Position numbers and translations under genes: made by a program. The notes under the pieces were generated by a model. It saw only the letters and a list, made by a program, of their open reading frames with translations, searched no databases and had not been told where the DNA came from. Below, in pieces: positions 43,301 to 57,411 of a stretch of DNA of 64,000 bases (position 1 is the first letter of the stretch; each line of letters starts with the position of its first letter). Origin of the DNA: Monarcha castaneiventris obscurior (taxonomy: Eukaryota; Chordata; Aves; Passeriformes; Monarchidae); contig JAMPIT010000230.1 in assembly GCA_026261815.1 (NCBI GenBank), positions 39,764,501 through 39,828,500 of the forward strand. Direction: 5' to 3'.

Positions 43301-45854
43301 TCAGTGTTTCTTTCCTTTCTAAATAGAAAAATAACATTTTAATTTCCTTGTCTGCTTAGTGTTCAGTGTTCCTACATGCCATGTTTGGGGTTTTGTTTTG
43401 AAAAAGGAACTAGCCAGAGGGGAAGTTGAACAAAATTAAAAATATTTGATTATTTTAAGTTGTGGAAGTGTTTATATGCTTCTTACATAACACAGCCTGC
43501 ACTGTCAGTCTGGAACTTTTCTACCTTTACTATGTATTTGGTTGATTGCAACTACTAGGAAACTGCTGAACTGACAGATGAGAATTTTTAGTTTGACGTT
43601 TTTACCAAAACAGCAATAAAACTTGAGTCTCAGTAATGACAAATGCAGTTTAAACCTAACTTTGTATCTTGGAATGATGCTTTGGTGGACTTCACCTGAA
43701 TTTTGTCTTTGCAGGGGATGATGCCTGTTTGCTTTAACTGCCTATGCATTAATTCAAGAAAAAAATTTATTGCAAGATGTGTATCTATAGCTTGAGGTCA
43801 AATGATTTAATGTTCTTATATAAATACGCTACAGTACTTACTAAAATAAAAAGTAATTAGGCATAAGAGCTAACTTATGCCTTATTAACAGCTGCGTGGT
43901 TATTTTACAGTTAAGTATGATTGCTTCATGTTGTTCAAGAATATTATCTTCCTTTTGTTTTTAAAACTCTATCTGGCTAATGATAGAAGGAGGACAATTT
44001 AAATTTCTGATGATACTGTGAGGCTGCTTGAGAGCTTAGTGGAAATTCAGTTGATTTTAATGAAAAGTCAATAGTATCATGTGCATTTATTCACTTTAAT
44101 GTTACTCCTTTACCAAACTGATAATTTACAGATGGATCTTATTTTGGTAGGACTAATGGATGTGACAAGAGCTTCATGGACTTTTAATGGATTGTGCTCT
44201 GCTTTCAAAAGTACACCAGCCTTGAGCCTGTCAGTCTTTGCAAAGATCCAAGTATCTCTGTCCCATGCACACACAAATACAGTTTTAAAACCTGAATGAT
44301 TACCCTTAGCAGTTGAAAAATGAACTTTAAAATAGCTTTTCCCATTGTAAATTTATCAGCTTCTTGGGATTAAAATGAGTGCAGTGAGTGAACATGCACG
44401 GGTACCCCTGTTCATGGGTGGTGCTGGAAGGCTGTACCCAGGGCTTGTGCCTGAGAGATGATAATCATTGGATCACCCAGCAGTACAGTAAGAATCACAT
44501 CTATTCAGCATTTGTGCATGGTGCTGCTTATAGTGAGTTCATACCTATTTCAATCTAAAAAGAGGTTTGTGCTATAGTTAAAACAGGATGTTTAAAGATA
44601 GGTAATAGCTAAGAAGTTTGGAAAAGGAAAATATGTAAATCAAGGTTATTACAGAATCATCTATGTCGGGCATCTGTTTGTGTTACTATTTATTTATTGT
44701 TACCTATGAATTTAAGGAAGTTATCCATAGGAAGGTTCAACTAAGGTTTTGTGGTAAGTTTTAAAGAAGGAGTAGGGAGCGAGGACAAATGTATGGATTA
44801 CCCTACATGAAAATAGGGTTCTTCAACAGAAAAAAAGGGCTTAGTTTGATTCCATGTATGCAGATTAGGCTGTTGAGATGTACACATTTTAATTTCTGTA
44901 CAGCTCTGCAGAGCTAAGTGGCATTTTAAGTACAGTTGAATAGCTAAATTAAATGCCCTTGCGTATATTCTCCTAGACTTTGGTGGCTAGTAGAATGTAA
45001 TAGGTTATGTTGGTTGTAGGGGATGCTGAAAGTCAACAATTCCCTTTTTTTTTTTTGATAAGACTTGCTTAAGTCAGATCTTATGGAACCCATACATAAG
45101 TTCATGGCTGAAAAGAGTGGATAAATGGTTACTATAAAGCCCAGGTCCAGACCAAGATCTTTATATGGGCCACAGTTGCACTACAGCATAGACAGTAGTT
45201 GAATTAGCCAAGAGAAAGCAATTAATAAAAAGTTATTGTTTATCTAAACAAGAGCAATTCCACATCCACATTTGCAGATTGGTGGTTTCTTGGAAGGAAA
45301 TAGAACAGAAAATACTAGAGGGTCTTGTGTTCTGCGGCTTCAGTGCATCTTTATGATCCAGATAGTCCTGTGTAAACTGTTTGGGATCTGCAACAAGTAA
45401 TATATGTGTGCATTAGATTAATTTCCTGCATTGCTAATAGTTATGTTTTATGAAGTGGTAATAATACCACCTAAAATCGTTCAAGGATAGAATTAATGAA
45501 TAAATGGAAAAAATGCTTGCAAGAAAAAAATGAACATATCATCTGCAACTTTTTATAGCTCTATAAGAAAATGAAGACTGAGTTCTAATCCATACGGAAA
45601 GGGAATGCTGCTAGCCTGTTTAAATAGTGCTTAATGATTACATGGGCCAGCCTCTGGAATTGTGCAATAAAAGTATCTCCAAAGGATTGAACAGTTCCAG
45701 ATGTTAAATCATCTTGTGTGTGTCTCCTTTTACAATGTTATTTCTATGACTGATATATTCCATAAAAATGTTCTTGAGTTCTGAGTGAAGTATGGATGAT
45801 GACTGGTACAGAATGCCATCAGCCTGAAAATGCAGCAGTCCATGGTGCCCAAGG
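25386..45854. other. Intron stretch without recognised genes
   Basis: About 20 kb. Contains the G/T-only tract at 38010-38125 and three GC-richer islands with overlapping open frames (33510-33790, 34981-35601, 40310-40820), discussed as findings. None shows a motif that I can name. No CR1 or LTR was recognised here, which is repeat-poor even for a bird intron. Confidence 0.6.
38010..38125 (+). repeat. G/T-only low-complexity tract
   Basis: About 115 bp with G and T on the + strand almost exclusively, including GGGGGG, GGGG, GGGG and GGG runs and long T runs. Strong strand asymmetry. The complementary strand gives an artificial lysine/asparagine-rich open frame. Confidence 0.9.
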
Positions 45855-45962
45855 TGAGAGGCTAACCTCTGTGGCTTAATTCCCTCACTGGGAAATTATC
45901 CTTACTTACCTCATAGGGATACTGTGACACTTCATGTATTTAATACTTTTATGCTGTTTGAA
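45855..45962 (+). repeat. Ancient CORE-SINE relic resembling MIR
   Basis: The order GGCTAACCTCTGTGGCTTAA, CCCTCACTGGGAAATTATCC, TACTTACCTCATAGGGATACTGTGA and TGTATTTAATACTTTTATGCTG tracks the MIR/CORE-SINE consensus from the 'cttaacctctctg' section to the 3' part. Old MIR copies are shared across amniotes. This is a recall-based match; the copy is highly diverged. Confidence 0.5.
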
Positions 45963-48900
45963 TTCTTCTTCCACTAAACCAAGAAGAATGGAAGAGAAAG
46001 GCTTAAACTGCTGTTGTGTTAATTACTCCCATTAAGGTTGTTGCTAGTTACTTTCTTGTTTTCAAGAGTTGTTTTTAGAGTTGTGTAATGCCATTTTTAA
46101 TATAGACCAGAATGAATTATTGAAAGTTATCCCCCACTTCTGAAAGGAAAAGATAGCTCAATTTCTCATAGGCATTTTAAGGAGGCTCCTTGATGGCTTT
46201 ATGAAAATTCCAAGTCTTTAATAAAAAAATTCTGTCAACAAAATAAGCTGTTCGTGGAAGCAGCAGATTACCATTTTCATTCGCATGTGCTTTATTTCCT
46301 GTTTTTGACTGCTGTCAGAATCTTCCCTTCATCTGTGAAAACAGAGTTAGATTACTTGAGTTAAAAATAAAATATCTTTACAAATTGTAGCTGCTTGGAA
46401 CCACCTGAGTTCTTGTAGATAATTCCTTTTCACTTTTGTTTTTTTCCATTCTGATTGCATATTGAAACACATTTGTGTGTGTCTCCTGAGTTGCTCTCAT
46501 TCTAAAGTAGGGAACTAGTTAAATTTCCATTATATTGCTTTTCAGGTCTCCTAGGCAGCTACCTTCATCTGCTTTCCAGTTAATCCTGGAATGGGAGTAT
46601 AAAATATCTTGTAATTTAGAACTGAGAAAAGAAAGGATGTTGTGTTAATCCCATGCCTTTTAGAGCATCACAGGTGCATATCCACATTAGAGGTGCTTAT
46701 CCACTCATATTTTCCTCCTCCTTGAAAAGTTCCTTTATTGCATGTTTTAAGAACTGAAGTTCAGAGGACTATTGGGAAGTGTTGAATCCCTTGGCTTGTT
46801 AAAATTACTTCAGGGTACAACTAAATATTTATTTTACTGCAGCCTATTAGCAATGTAAAGCTATGTGATAAATTAATTCGTTTCTTGTGTTAACCCCCTT
46901 AAATCCCATATAAGCAATCCTTCATTTATTTATCTTTAAAAAAGTATATTAATGTTGTATGAACTGGTAAAATTTTAATTTAGGCCATTTTCTAAACCTC
47001 TCCAAGGTAACTGCATTGTACAAGGGCTATATGACATCTGCTGCAGATTGACATAGTCTTGAATGATTTGATCAATTTGTCTTCCTTTGTTGCTTTGTCT
47101 TTGTATTGAGCCCTTGAAGCAAAGGTGGGCTACCTGTGCTCAAGTTCACAGTTCATTATAGAATGTGTTTTATCTTCTGTGTGAGTGTTCTCTGTAGATT
47201 TGATGTCCTTTCTTTGAAGTTCTTCTTTTTAAATACACTGAAAAGCTTGGTTCCTTTTAGAAGGTGATAAACAGAAGCAAAAATGGACAACAAAAAAATC
47301 CCACCACTTCCATTACTCCAGAGCTGCCTATTTCAAAATAAATCTGTTTTGCCCTACAACATTCTAGAGGTTGATTGAAAATGCTCTTCTTGTGAAGAAC
47401 TGACTTTTCACAAATGGATGCAGCACAGGGGCAGCTGTTTTTCTTCTCTAAACAGCAAACAAAATTCTGCATCATCAGACTTCTTTTGTGATGACAGGAT
47501 TTCTAGGTCCTGTATCTTACTGAAAAATTGATACAAAACATAAGTGAAATGCTAAACTTATTTTGGAGTAATTTATGAGAGCCTTTGAATTCTTGGCCTG
47601 ATTGTTCATTCTGCTCTTATCCCAGTGGTTCATTTCTGCTGCCATGATTTTCAGTCTGTTCTCACTGCTCATGTCAGAGAAAAGACAATTTATTTCAGTG
47701 TTAATTAGGTGATTTATGTCTTTTGAAACATAAGCAGTGTGATTTCTAAGAGTTTATTATGTTATTGTTCTTATATCTTGCCTTTTTTTTTTTATTCTTC
47801 ACTTTGAAGTAATGAGAACATAGACTTTATGTATTTGGTAATTCTTTAGTTAGTACCAATGTGCTGATCTGTTGAGGCACTTTCAGCTCATCAAATGAAG
47901 GAGTGTTCCTTTGCTATTACAGTAAAACTGCAAAGATTGCCAAATGACATTTGCAGTTGTGAAAGTACACCACATAAGTTTTGAAAATGGATATTTTGCA
48001 TAGAACACTTTATGCACAGAAGAAATTATTGTGCAGATAGTAGTACTTTATTTGTATTGAATATTTCTAAACACGCCAGGTTTTAAAGCCAGAAAACCCC
48101 TCAAGTTTTCTTAACACTGATGTGAATTCCATTATGTTTTCAGTTCTTGTCTCTTAAAAGTTTGAGCTGGTAGTATATTTTCTTTAAAAAAATGCAAAAA
48201 AACCCCAAAACAATTGATGAAAATTATGCTTTCAGCTACGTAAGTTGCAAAAATGATGACCCTTAGTACCTTCTTTCAAGCATAAATCATACCATTTAAG
48301 AAAAGAAATCACCTGTTTTACATTTGACCATCTTCAGTTTCTTGTCATTGGTTACTATTTTTTGCCTCCTTAAATTTAGGACCCTTCTATTCCCTTTGGT
48401 GTCTTGCATATATACTTTAATCAGATAGCCCTTTAATTTTCTTCTTGGTAAATAAGGGTTTCTTTACTCTGTCACTGTGATTCTTCAGTCAAAAAAACCC
48501 TAATATGTTGGGTTTTTTTCTGCAAGCATTTCTCATTTTTACAGCATTGCTCTTAAAGTGGGGAATGCTACATTTCCTTTGCCTTTGCAGTACTCATCAG
48601 TGTCAGAGTCTAAGTAATTCAGCTTTCTGGCTTCTCCAGATTCATTTGTTCACCAGATTAAGTACAATACTTCCATAGCGTCCAAGGAATAATATCCAAA
48701 TCATTATTAGTCAGTATCCAGATCTCTTATTTTGAGTTACTGCTTCTGAGGACAGGGATTCCCCCGTTCTGTCACCTGACCTTTGTGACCATTTGTAGGT
48801 ACAACATTTCACTTGGTTGTTCTGGAAAGTTTGTCTTGGTTGTATGCGGTCAGTGAAGAGATGTGGTGCCTCTACATCAGCACCCTGGTTTCTTCAGAAT

Positions 48901-51900
48901 TTGTTGCTTGAGCACCACAGGGGTTTTTTTTGAAATTATTTTCTTTTTCTTTGAAATCATCAAGAGCTGAATATTCTAATGAACAAGTATGATGTTTTGA
49001 CATGGTTCATGTACTGCTGCAGAAAAGGTACAACCATACTAAGATGATATCCTTGAGCTCTATCATATGTCTCATTTTTAAGCCTTTTTAATTTGTATGA
49101 TGCTGTTTAATCAAAACTTTCTGTAAAATCAAGTCACGTGTTTTCAGATGCTGTAAGTATTCTACATCAAAATTGTTTCTTTTTGTCAACCAAGTTTTAT
49201 AATGTTCTCAAGAAACAATTTTATGCTAATGCAAGTTGGTTGGCATGAATTGTTGGTTGTTAGTGGTGACAAAAACTTTTGGCTGAGGCATAAAACCACA
49301 TGGTGATGGTGTAAACCTTCTGTGTTGTGCTCTGTGTATCAAATTCTTCTTGGGGTACTCTTATTTGTATACACATTCTTTCTGATTTTTCCTAGTTAGC
49401 ACAGTGTGTCATAAAAACAATCGCACTGCTCAGGAAGGAAGGAAACTTAGTTGTGGTTATAAATACATGAAAAACAAAAGGTTTCTGTTGCAGAAACAAG
49501 ACCTGGCCTAGTAATAGAGAACACCATAATAGAAACAGTCTTCTTACTGTTCTTTTTGGTATTCATGAGCTTGCAGACAAGGGGGCTCTGAGGTTGGGTG
49601 GGATTCTTTATTATCTGTAGGTACTTATCATTGCGATGGCCATACCAAGTTTTCTGTTCTGAGTATAGTACACCTGTGCTCTCCAGTGGATGTAGGACTC
49701 TTTAAAACTCCTGATGTCATTATTGAATGCAGTGTACTGTTGATAAGTCCTTGATTTCACTTCAAATAGTTCAGCCTCCTCTAATATTCCATTGTATAAG
49801 CTATAGCATTTTTAGTTTTGTTATTTCATGCTTTTTATTAAATTGGAAAGATGCTAAAAAGACTACATTGGTATTGAAGTGGATTATTAGAAAGTCCATA
49901 AAAATATAACAAAAACTGAAATGGCTGGAAATGGTAAGCTTAAATTTATCCATCATTGAGATCCTTTTCTCTTCTTAAGAGCAATTGAAACAATTGTATT
50001 GGGATGTACGGCAAGGAAGACTTACCCTGAAGCTCCAGAAAGGAATCAAAAAGACCAAACCACTCTAGTTTTATCACTGTCTAACTGCCAGAATGGTGCA
50101 TTGATACTGTGAAACGTACTTTTGATACTCTATTTCTATTTCACTGACATGATTTTTTTTTCAGTTTAGTTCAATGTCAACACAATAGAAGAATGCGTTC
50201 TTTATGGATATGAAGCCATGTCCTTTGGGTGTGAATTAAATCAGTGACTTGGTAATACACCAGTTTAATTGGTGTAGTTTGAATTGTGTTGAAAAGAAGG
50301 ATTTTTTTCTTTCTCTTACATAGCTTAAACCCTTTTCCTTTGTTGCATGACAGGGTAGCAGGTATATGTGTCAACATAATCAAACTCCAGCATTGTTCAG
50401 AAACTCTTCTATAGTATTTTAGAACTAATGTGCAACTTCTCAAGAAAGTTACTCTTTAGATATTGTATGGTAGTCACATTTTCTCTTTCACTACATTTTT
50501 TCACTCGGATTTCTTGTTAAAAAGGTAACAAATATGACATTGTCAATAGTTCAATTTATTCTGTGCACACAAAGCAGGACTGTCTGGAGGTGACTATTCA
50601 GCATCCCAGTAGGCTCAGAAACCTTGGACTAGTCTCTTTTATGACAGTGAGATCAATGCTACTGCTGAAGCTGTCGAGTGTGTTTAGGCTGTAATAATGT
50701 CTGCACCATTATTTACCAGTAGAGTTCCAGAAGTACATTGTGTTTGGTAAGGCTGTAAGTTTGGTGGGTTGCTGGATTTAGGGAAAGGGAGAAGCACTTA
50801 TTAAATGAAATGTCTAGACTCTTGTCTGCAGGAATCAGTTGTCTCTCACCTATTTGTATATTCATAACACATATCTCTAGCATCATCATTTTTCTCAGCT
50901 GTCACTTCACAGCAACAAAGCAGCAGTAGCAGCGGTGCCTGAGACGTGGCATTTATAACTACTGGAGCAGCAAAACAAAACAAGCAGTCATTCCCAATTG
51001 TACCAGGCTTCTTTTGTCTTTATGAAGTTAGAGAGGGATATTCAATGTCTTAAATGTTTTTCGAAGATTAAAGTATGTAGATGTTTCTGTTCTCCTTCAG
51101 CTATGATTTTGAACACACCTCCCTTGCTTTGTTGTTCTCAAACCCGGGGCACTGCGTTATCTTTTGAATACAAAGGCTGTCCACACTGTTTGGTTATGCA
51201 ACTGCTTTCATGACCTGTATGGCTGCTAGTCAGACTTGATTGACAATATTTCCTCTTAGACATGCTAGATAGGGATGCACAGGAGGCACTCTTAAATTTT
51301 AAAGTACTTTCTGACGCCAGCCTAAAGCACTTTAAAAAGAAAAAAAAGTCTCCATAGCATTAATAGTGTTCATGGGAGGGGAAGTAAAACTGAAACATTA
51401 TTCTGAAATGTGAACTTCTAAAATAGTTGCAGATGACTGGTAGCTGTATGCCCAAATAAATTCCAAAAGAACTCATTAGATTATATCCCATACATGCATT
51501 TCTGCAGTGGTTTGTTCCCCCCTCTTTAATGTTATAAGACTTATGTCATGAAGCATCTGCAATTCTTAGTATATAGCACTTCATCTCATAATTAATAAAG
51601 ACTATTGTCTGTTAATAGCACGTCAAGGATTTATTTTCAGAAAGTCCTAGTATGTATATTTACCTCTTCACCACAACAAAATGAAGTAAAAGGAGGCTGT
51701 ACATGCCCATTATTGTGAGGAGTATTTTGGTTTTCTGGTAAGCACATGATAATGATTGTAATGTAATTCTCCAGTGGAATAAAAGCTCCTTTCCTGCGTC
51801 TTCTCTGAACGAAGCCCAGCCCCTCTTTTCACCCAATGCTATTCCAGCAGATTTTGTCATTAGCTTTTGAACTGGTTTAAAAAAATAATGTCTTTTATAA

Positions 51901-54900
51901 AGAGAGTGTAATACTTTTATGGCCCCAATAATTTGTATGGTTTCGCTTCCATGAAAATCTATGAATTTGAGCTTGATTTCATAGAAGATAAAGGTTTTGA
52001 TTCTGCTACCAAAAAATTATCAGTGGACTGCTGCATACATACAGGTGTTACGAATTTCAAGGATCAAGTGTGACACAAAGCCTTCAGGTGTAGTTTGGCA
52101 CTGCATCTCAAACACAATCCAGTGGAAGGATGGGTATGTGCACATTAACATAGGGTGTTTTTATAGTTACGAACAATGTCTTGGAAAGACTATTTCTTTG
52201 GGGTTTTTTTCCCCTTCTTTCCTATCTCTGAAGTACGGAACTTCTTAGTTGATGAACTGTAAAGTGGATGTGTCCTGCAGGGCAGTCTTTTACCTGAGAG
52301 GGCTGATGAGCAGGAGGTGGTGTTTGGACTATGAATTAAGCATTTCCCATCTAGTGCACACTTAACCAGAACACCTGATCTCCTGAGTGCTGGCTGTGAG
52401 TCCCTGGTCAGCTGACTTCAGATTCATCAGTGCTTCTCTTCTTTAAAGATTTTTAAAAACCCAAAACATAAAATATAAGTATTGTTAAATTCAAAAAAAA
52501 AAACAAACTAAAATCTTCATTACCCCCAATGATGGGATATTAATTTTTGTTTGGCTTTGCAAACTGGTGATTTTTGTGATACAGAACAAATAAATGATGA
52601 TAATACATATCATGTCTAGTAGAGATTATACTTTCAGTTTCTGCTGAAGTGAAATACTGGCAGTTTAAATAGCCTGAGGGAAGCAGTGATTTATTAGTGA
52701 GCTTCCAGACAGGGGAAGACAGTGACTTCTTGAGAGGAACAGGAGGCAAAGTTGGTAAGGCATATTACCTAACACAAGGAAGGAAAAAGTGCTACCATTG
52801 CTTCAGAAGAAGCCTTGTCCTAGACTTTAATTAGTCCTGTAACAGAAGCAGAAGCAATGAGACAGGAAATGAATTACAAAAAATAGCATGCTAAATAATT
52901 AGGCACTTGGTCTTCACATCTGTCCATGTTGATTTGCTGTACTAGGCAACCTTTGGAGTCCAGGATTCCCATCTTTCTTGTTGATTATCCGTTTCTTGGA
53001 AAGTGTCACTCGCATGAGTTTGCTCACTGCCCCAGTTCCTTGAACTGAAAGGTGCAGATAATGGTTGCAAACCATACCTGAATCCATAGTGTGTACCTGT
53101 GGATGGGAGGTACCTCGTTGGTACTTTGTGAGCTTGTGCTGTAATGACTTCTCACTAACTCCTGAAAAGCTCTAAAGCTGAAGCTCTGCTGTTCGCTTAA
53201 TTCAGATGAGCCCATTCATTTTGTCCTGAATCATCAAAAAGCTACTTTGTTTTCCATAGGATGTTACCTTGGATTGAGTTGCTTGAGCACAGAGGGGTTT
53301 TTATTTGTTTTTATTCCCTCCAGTGAACACAAGGTCAAAGGGATTGAAGTAACTTCCAGCTATGTTATGTAGTTCTAACTTGTGTGATATTCTTTAAAAG
53401 AGTTTGCTTTTGTGGCTCCTTTTTTGGTGATAAATCAGATCATAAACACCTGCGATTTTTAAAATAAGTAGGAAGAAAAATGCCTCTGTTCTCAGGTCCT
53501 CTAGAGAAGGATGAAAAATCTTTCTGAATTCCCTACAGATAGGCAGAATTTAAATAGGGAAAGTCCTTTAACAAAAAAGCATTAATTTCACTGGAGGAAT
53601 AACTCAACAGTAAAATGAGCAACAGACAAAATTATTCATTCTGTAATACACAGTCAACTTGAGTAACATATACTCTTCTACTCCCTTGGCATCTTTCTTT
53701 TTTTTTAAGGAAAAAAAGGTATAGGCTTCATAAGTGCTGTGGTAACCATGTTACAGTGACTTGTATAGCTGGTTTAAGAAGTTTTCTTCACTGTCCTGAG
53801 GTGTTTTTTTTAATTAAGAATTGTCACTACTGAGGGAACATGTTTAGCCTTATCATTAAAGGGGATGTACCCCAGAACAAAATCTTCTAGCTCCTTGTTT
53901 ACCATTAAACACTGACAAAGTCTCAACAATTTGGATATAATTAAGTCTTATAGCTGTATCCAAATGTCAAGTTAATGCTTCAAAAATTTTGTGAGTGAGA
54001 GCTTAAAAGAGTTTATCAAAGAAATAAAATGCTAGAGCCTAGTTACGTATACTGGGCATGTTTGATTTTTTTTTTTTTTTTTTTTCTTCTATGCTGCTGC
54101 AGTAGGAGGGAGTTATTTTCTATCAAATTTTACAGTAACCTCAATCTGGGAAAACTGACAAATTTTTTTCTTTTTAATGGTGACAATGTGATTTGAGCAT
54201 TATTACTAAAACCTGATAAATTTTGTTACAGACACGTACTTCATCTGCCCATCAACATTGTCTTAGAAGTTTAATAAATAAGGGACCTTTTAGAGCAAAC
54301 AGTTCAGTACTGAAATCTTGTGAACATCATTAAATTTAAAAGTAAAATGTTTTGTCTTGGTTTTCTAAAGTTTCATGAAACCACGATATTAAAATATTTC
54401 ATAAGCTGCACAATGAATAAGACAGAATGTTGCACATTACGATAATTCTGGTAAACCAGAAGGTGTGTTAAATCTGCATTTTCAGTCTGCATTTCTGTAT
54501 ACCCAGATAATTTATTTACTTTTTTTTAGCCCTGAGTAGTGTTTGTTCAAAATTACGTAAGTGTGGTGGATAGAAACAAAATGATTTTTCAAGGTAGAGT
54601 TTGTATGTTAGAAACTTGGTATGTAACCAGTTGTGAGTTTAGACTGGAAAAAAGCTTTTGTTTACAATATGGGAACATTCTGGCTTGATTCGACAGGAAG
54701 GCTGATGTTAGTCATTTGTTTTGCATCATCTTTTTTTTCTGTCAGAATAATCACAGTTATCTTTTCAGAATTAAGTGTCATACTGAGTGAAGAGGAGAGC
54801 CTAGAATTACTGATTGGTGTTTATTGTAGAGATTAGGAGAGACAGAAAGGTGTTTACTCATTAGAAGAGTGTGATGGTTCACTGAGCTCCTTCTATCTCA

Positions 54901-57411
54901 CAGGAATTCTGTCACACTTGGATAAAGCCATGGTTTGATTCATGTATAGTCACTGTAAACAGCATTGCAGCTCTACATTTTATCATCACCTGATGGTGTG
55001 TGTGTGTTCCTCTGAGAGACAAACTGAATATGCAGCCACAGTAAAGAGCAAGATCTTAAAGTGGCTTTCTACTTTTTCAGGAGAGATGCCTTCTGGATAA
55101 TACTATCCTTGAAGCTTGCACTGGAGTCTTGGTAGAGTTGTTTGTATGTATCTGTGACATGGGTAAGGTTACAGCTGGTTTACTTATGGTAGGGCAGGTA
55201 GATCTTAAATAATGTATCTGTTGGGGACAGTGCACAGGTGAGAAAATGAGGGGTTTACTTCACTAAACTGTACTTCGCTCTTTTTTTTCTGTGCCTGTAA
55301 TTAAAAATAAAATATTTTCATTAGCTCTTTTGTTTTCCCAGCATACCAAAAATGCATACTGCAGTCTTAAAGTAACTTAACTAGAATTTATTTCTTCATT
55401 CATTTGTTAAAAGAAAAACTGTAAAGCTTTATTTTCTCTTGACGATTTAGTGCAGAATTGCAAATATTTTTGCTTGAACTCTTCTGACCAATGAAATATT
55501 TAGATATTTTTTTACTCTTATTTGCAAATTTTCTTCATCCATGAATCTTACATTGTAAATGATAAGTAACTTTGTCATATCATACAAACTAGCTTAAGAA
55601 CTCTTGTTATGGAAGCCAAGCATATCCAAATTTTGTGGAAATGGATAAGCGGGCCTGAGCCCAGACTCTTTCTCCTTTTTCTGTAAGATGCTTCTTTTCC
55701 TCTTTCATCATAGTGTCTGTCTACCAGAGCACCTGCCTGGAACTCCTCAAAAGGAATTTCCACTCTGCACTGCACCTGAATGTAGGCAACGTTTTTACCT
55801 GTTATCTTCATTCTGTTCTCCTATATTTCTTCTCGTATTTTTAGATATTTTTGTTTGAGCTCAAATATGACACTTTCTTTCCGGAAGGGTCTTATTGTTG
55901 CTTTCTAACCTATCATTCATAGCCCCAGTCATCATTATCAGAAACCGAGCTGTGATAGGGGAGAAGGAGAATTTTGACCTAAACACCCTGTCAAAATACT
56001 TGCATAACAAAATAATTAAATGAGAAAATAAAATATACCCATTTAAAGATGTCTTACTCTTTGTATAATGAGCTTGCTGTTTTCAATTTTGCTATGAAAA
56101 TGAATTTATTCCTAAATTGTAATTGTTCCATTCTGCAAACATTAAGATGCCAATGTAGGTAGAAGGAGTTTCATTTTTCCAACTGAATCTGTGTTCAGTT
56201 TTATTTCCATAAAGTCTCCTAAAACAAAATGAACTTTTTGAATCTGTGGTGTTAGGTAATACAAAGAGGATGAAAGGAATAATTTAATATTTCTGAAGTT
56301 ATTGGTAAAACCTCATGAGAAATCCTGGCCTCATTTACAAGAGTGCAGTAGTATTGGCTTATTGACCTGAAGCACTTGAAATAACTGTCTTAAACATCTC
56401 ATGCAGAGGCTGGATTCTCCAGCTGAACTATCTGGGCACTGCAGTAATAGTGTTATAGCTAATAATATACAAATGTTTAAAAAAAAGTCATTTGCAGTCT
56501 CAAGAACTAGAATAGTCCTAGAATTTTTAAGACATGAGACTGATGTACTAGGGTAGCTGTGCATCCACGTTGTTGAAAAGATAATATAGAGTTGTCATGA
56601 AACGGGCAACTATAGATTTCAGCATTTTAGTGTAGCCTGCTCTTCGATTTGCTGCACAGCACTGGGGAAGCGGATTAACCTCAATCTTTTCTTCAGCAGG
56701 GAGAACAATTCGCTCTTTTATAACAGATGGTGTGAGTAGTTCAGTTTATGATGCAAGTTCTAAGCGATTTTATAATACTGTAATCCCTCTTACAGCTTAA
56801 GAGATGGAGTAGTATACAACAACCCAGTAGGTAATCAAGAAACTGGCATTTGGGATTGTGGAAGACTAATGAAGCTTAAAGTGTTTGCATTTGACTTGTT
56901 GATGGGAAATACTAAAATGGAAATACTAATGGCCAGAGAGCTTTACCAGTAAATTGATCTATGTTTTCTAAAAAGGTATGAGACTCCTAATTTAATGTGT
57001 CACTTAAAAGCACATTTGACTGCACTAATCTGCGCTGGGAATTCACAAAGTAGGGAGAATAGTTGGAAGTGTGTGGGTATACTACAAGTTGCCTGTTTTT
57101 AATCTGGAATTCCTGGACTACATCTGACAAAAAAATAATCTCTGAACACCTACTTAGGAATTTCAGAATGCTGCTTTTACCCCAATTTTCTTTGTTTCTT
57201 CATTGCTTTTAATTAGAATTAATTTCTTGTTATCTGGGTCGTGTTCCTGCGAAGGTGGGCTTTTCTTTGTGTTTGTTTCTCTGTAAATTGAGTGAGTTTT
57301 CTTTAGCCATATTAAATGAGGGGTTGCTGGACCAGTAAAACCAGGGTTAAATGTTTTCTGATGGGAGACACACTGCTGTGATGAAAGTTCACTTTTCAGC
57401 AAGAAAAGAAA
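45963..57411. other. Intron stretch without recognised genes
   Basis: About 11.4 kb of AT-rich sequence with homopolymer runs (for example 54066-54085). An unidentified minus-strand open frame at 55575-55811 is listed as a finding. No repeat family was recognised. Confidence 0.6.
54066..54085 (+). repeat. T20 homopolymer
   Basis: Twenty consecutive T in the long intron, not near any recognised exon. Confidence 0.95.

Noticed and set aside
45885..45925. Resemblance of ACTTACCTCATAGGG to the 5' end of U1 snRNA
   Set aside because: Only the short splice-site-like word matches; the flanks fit a MIR-type SINE better.
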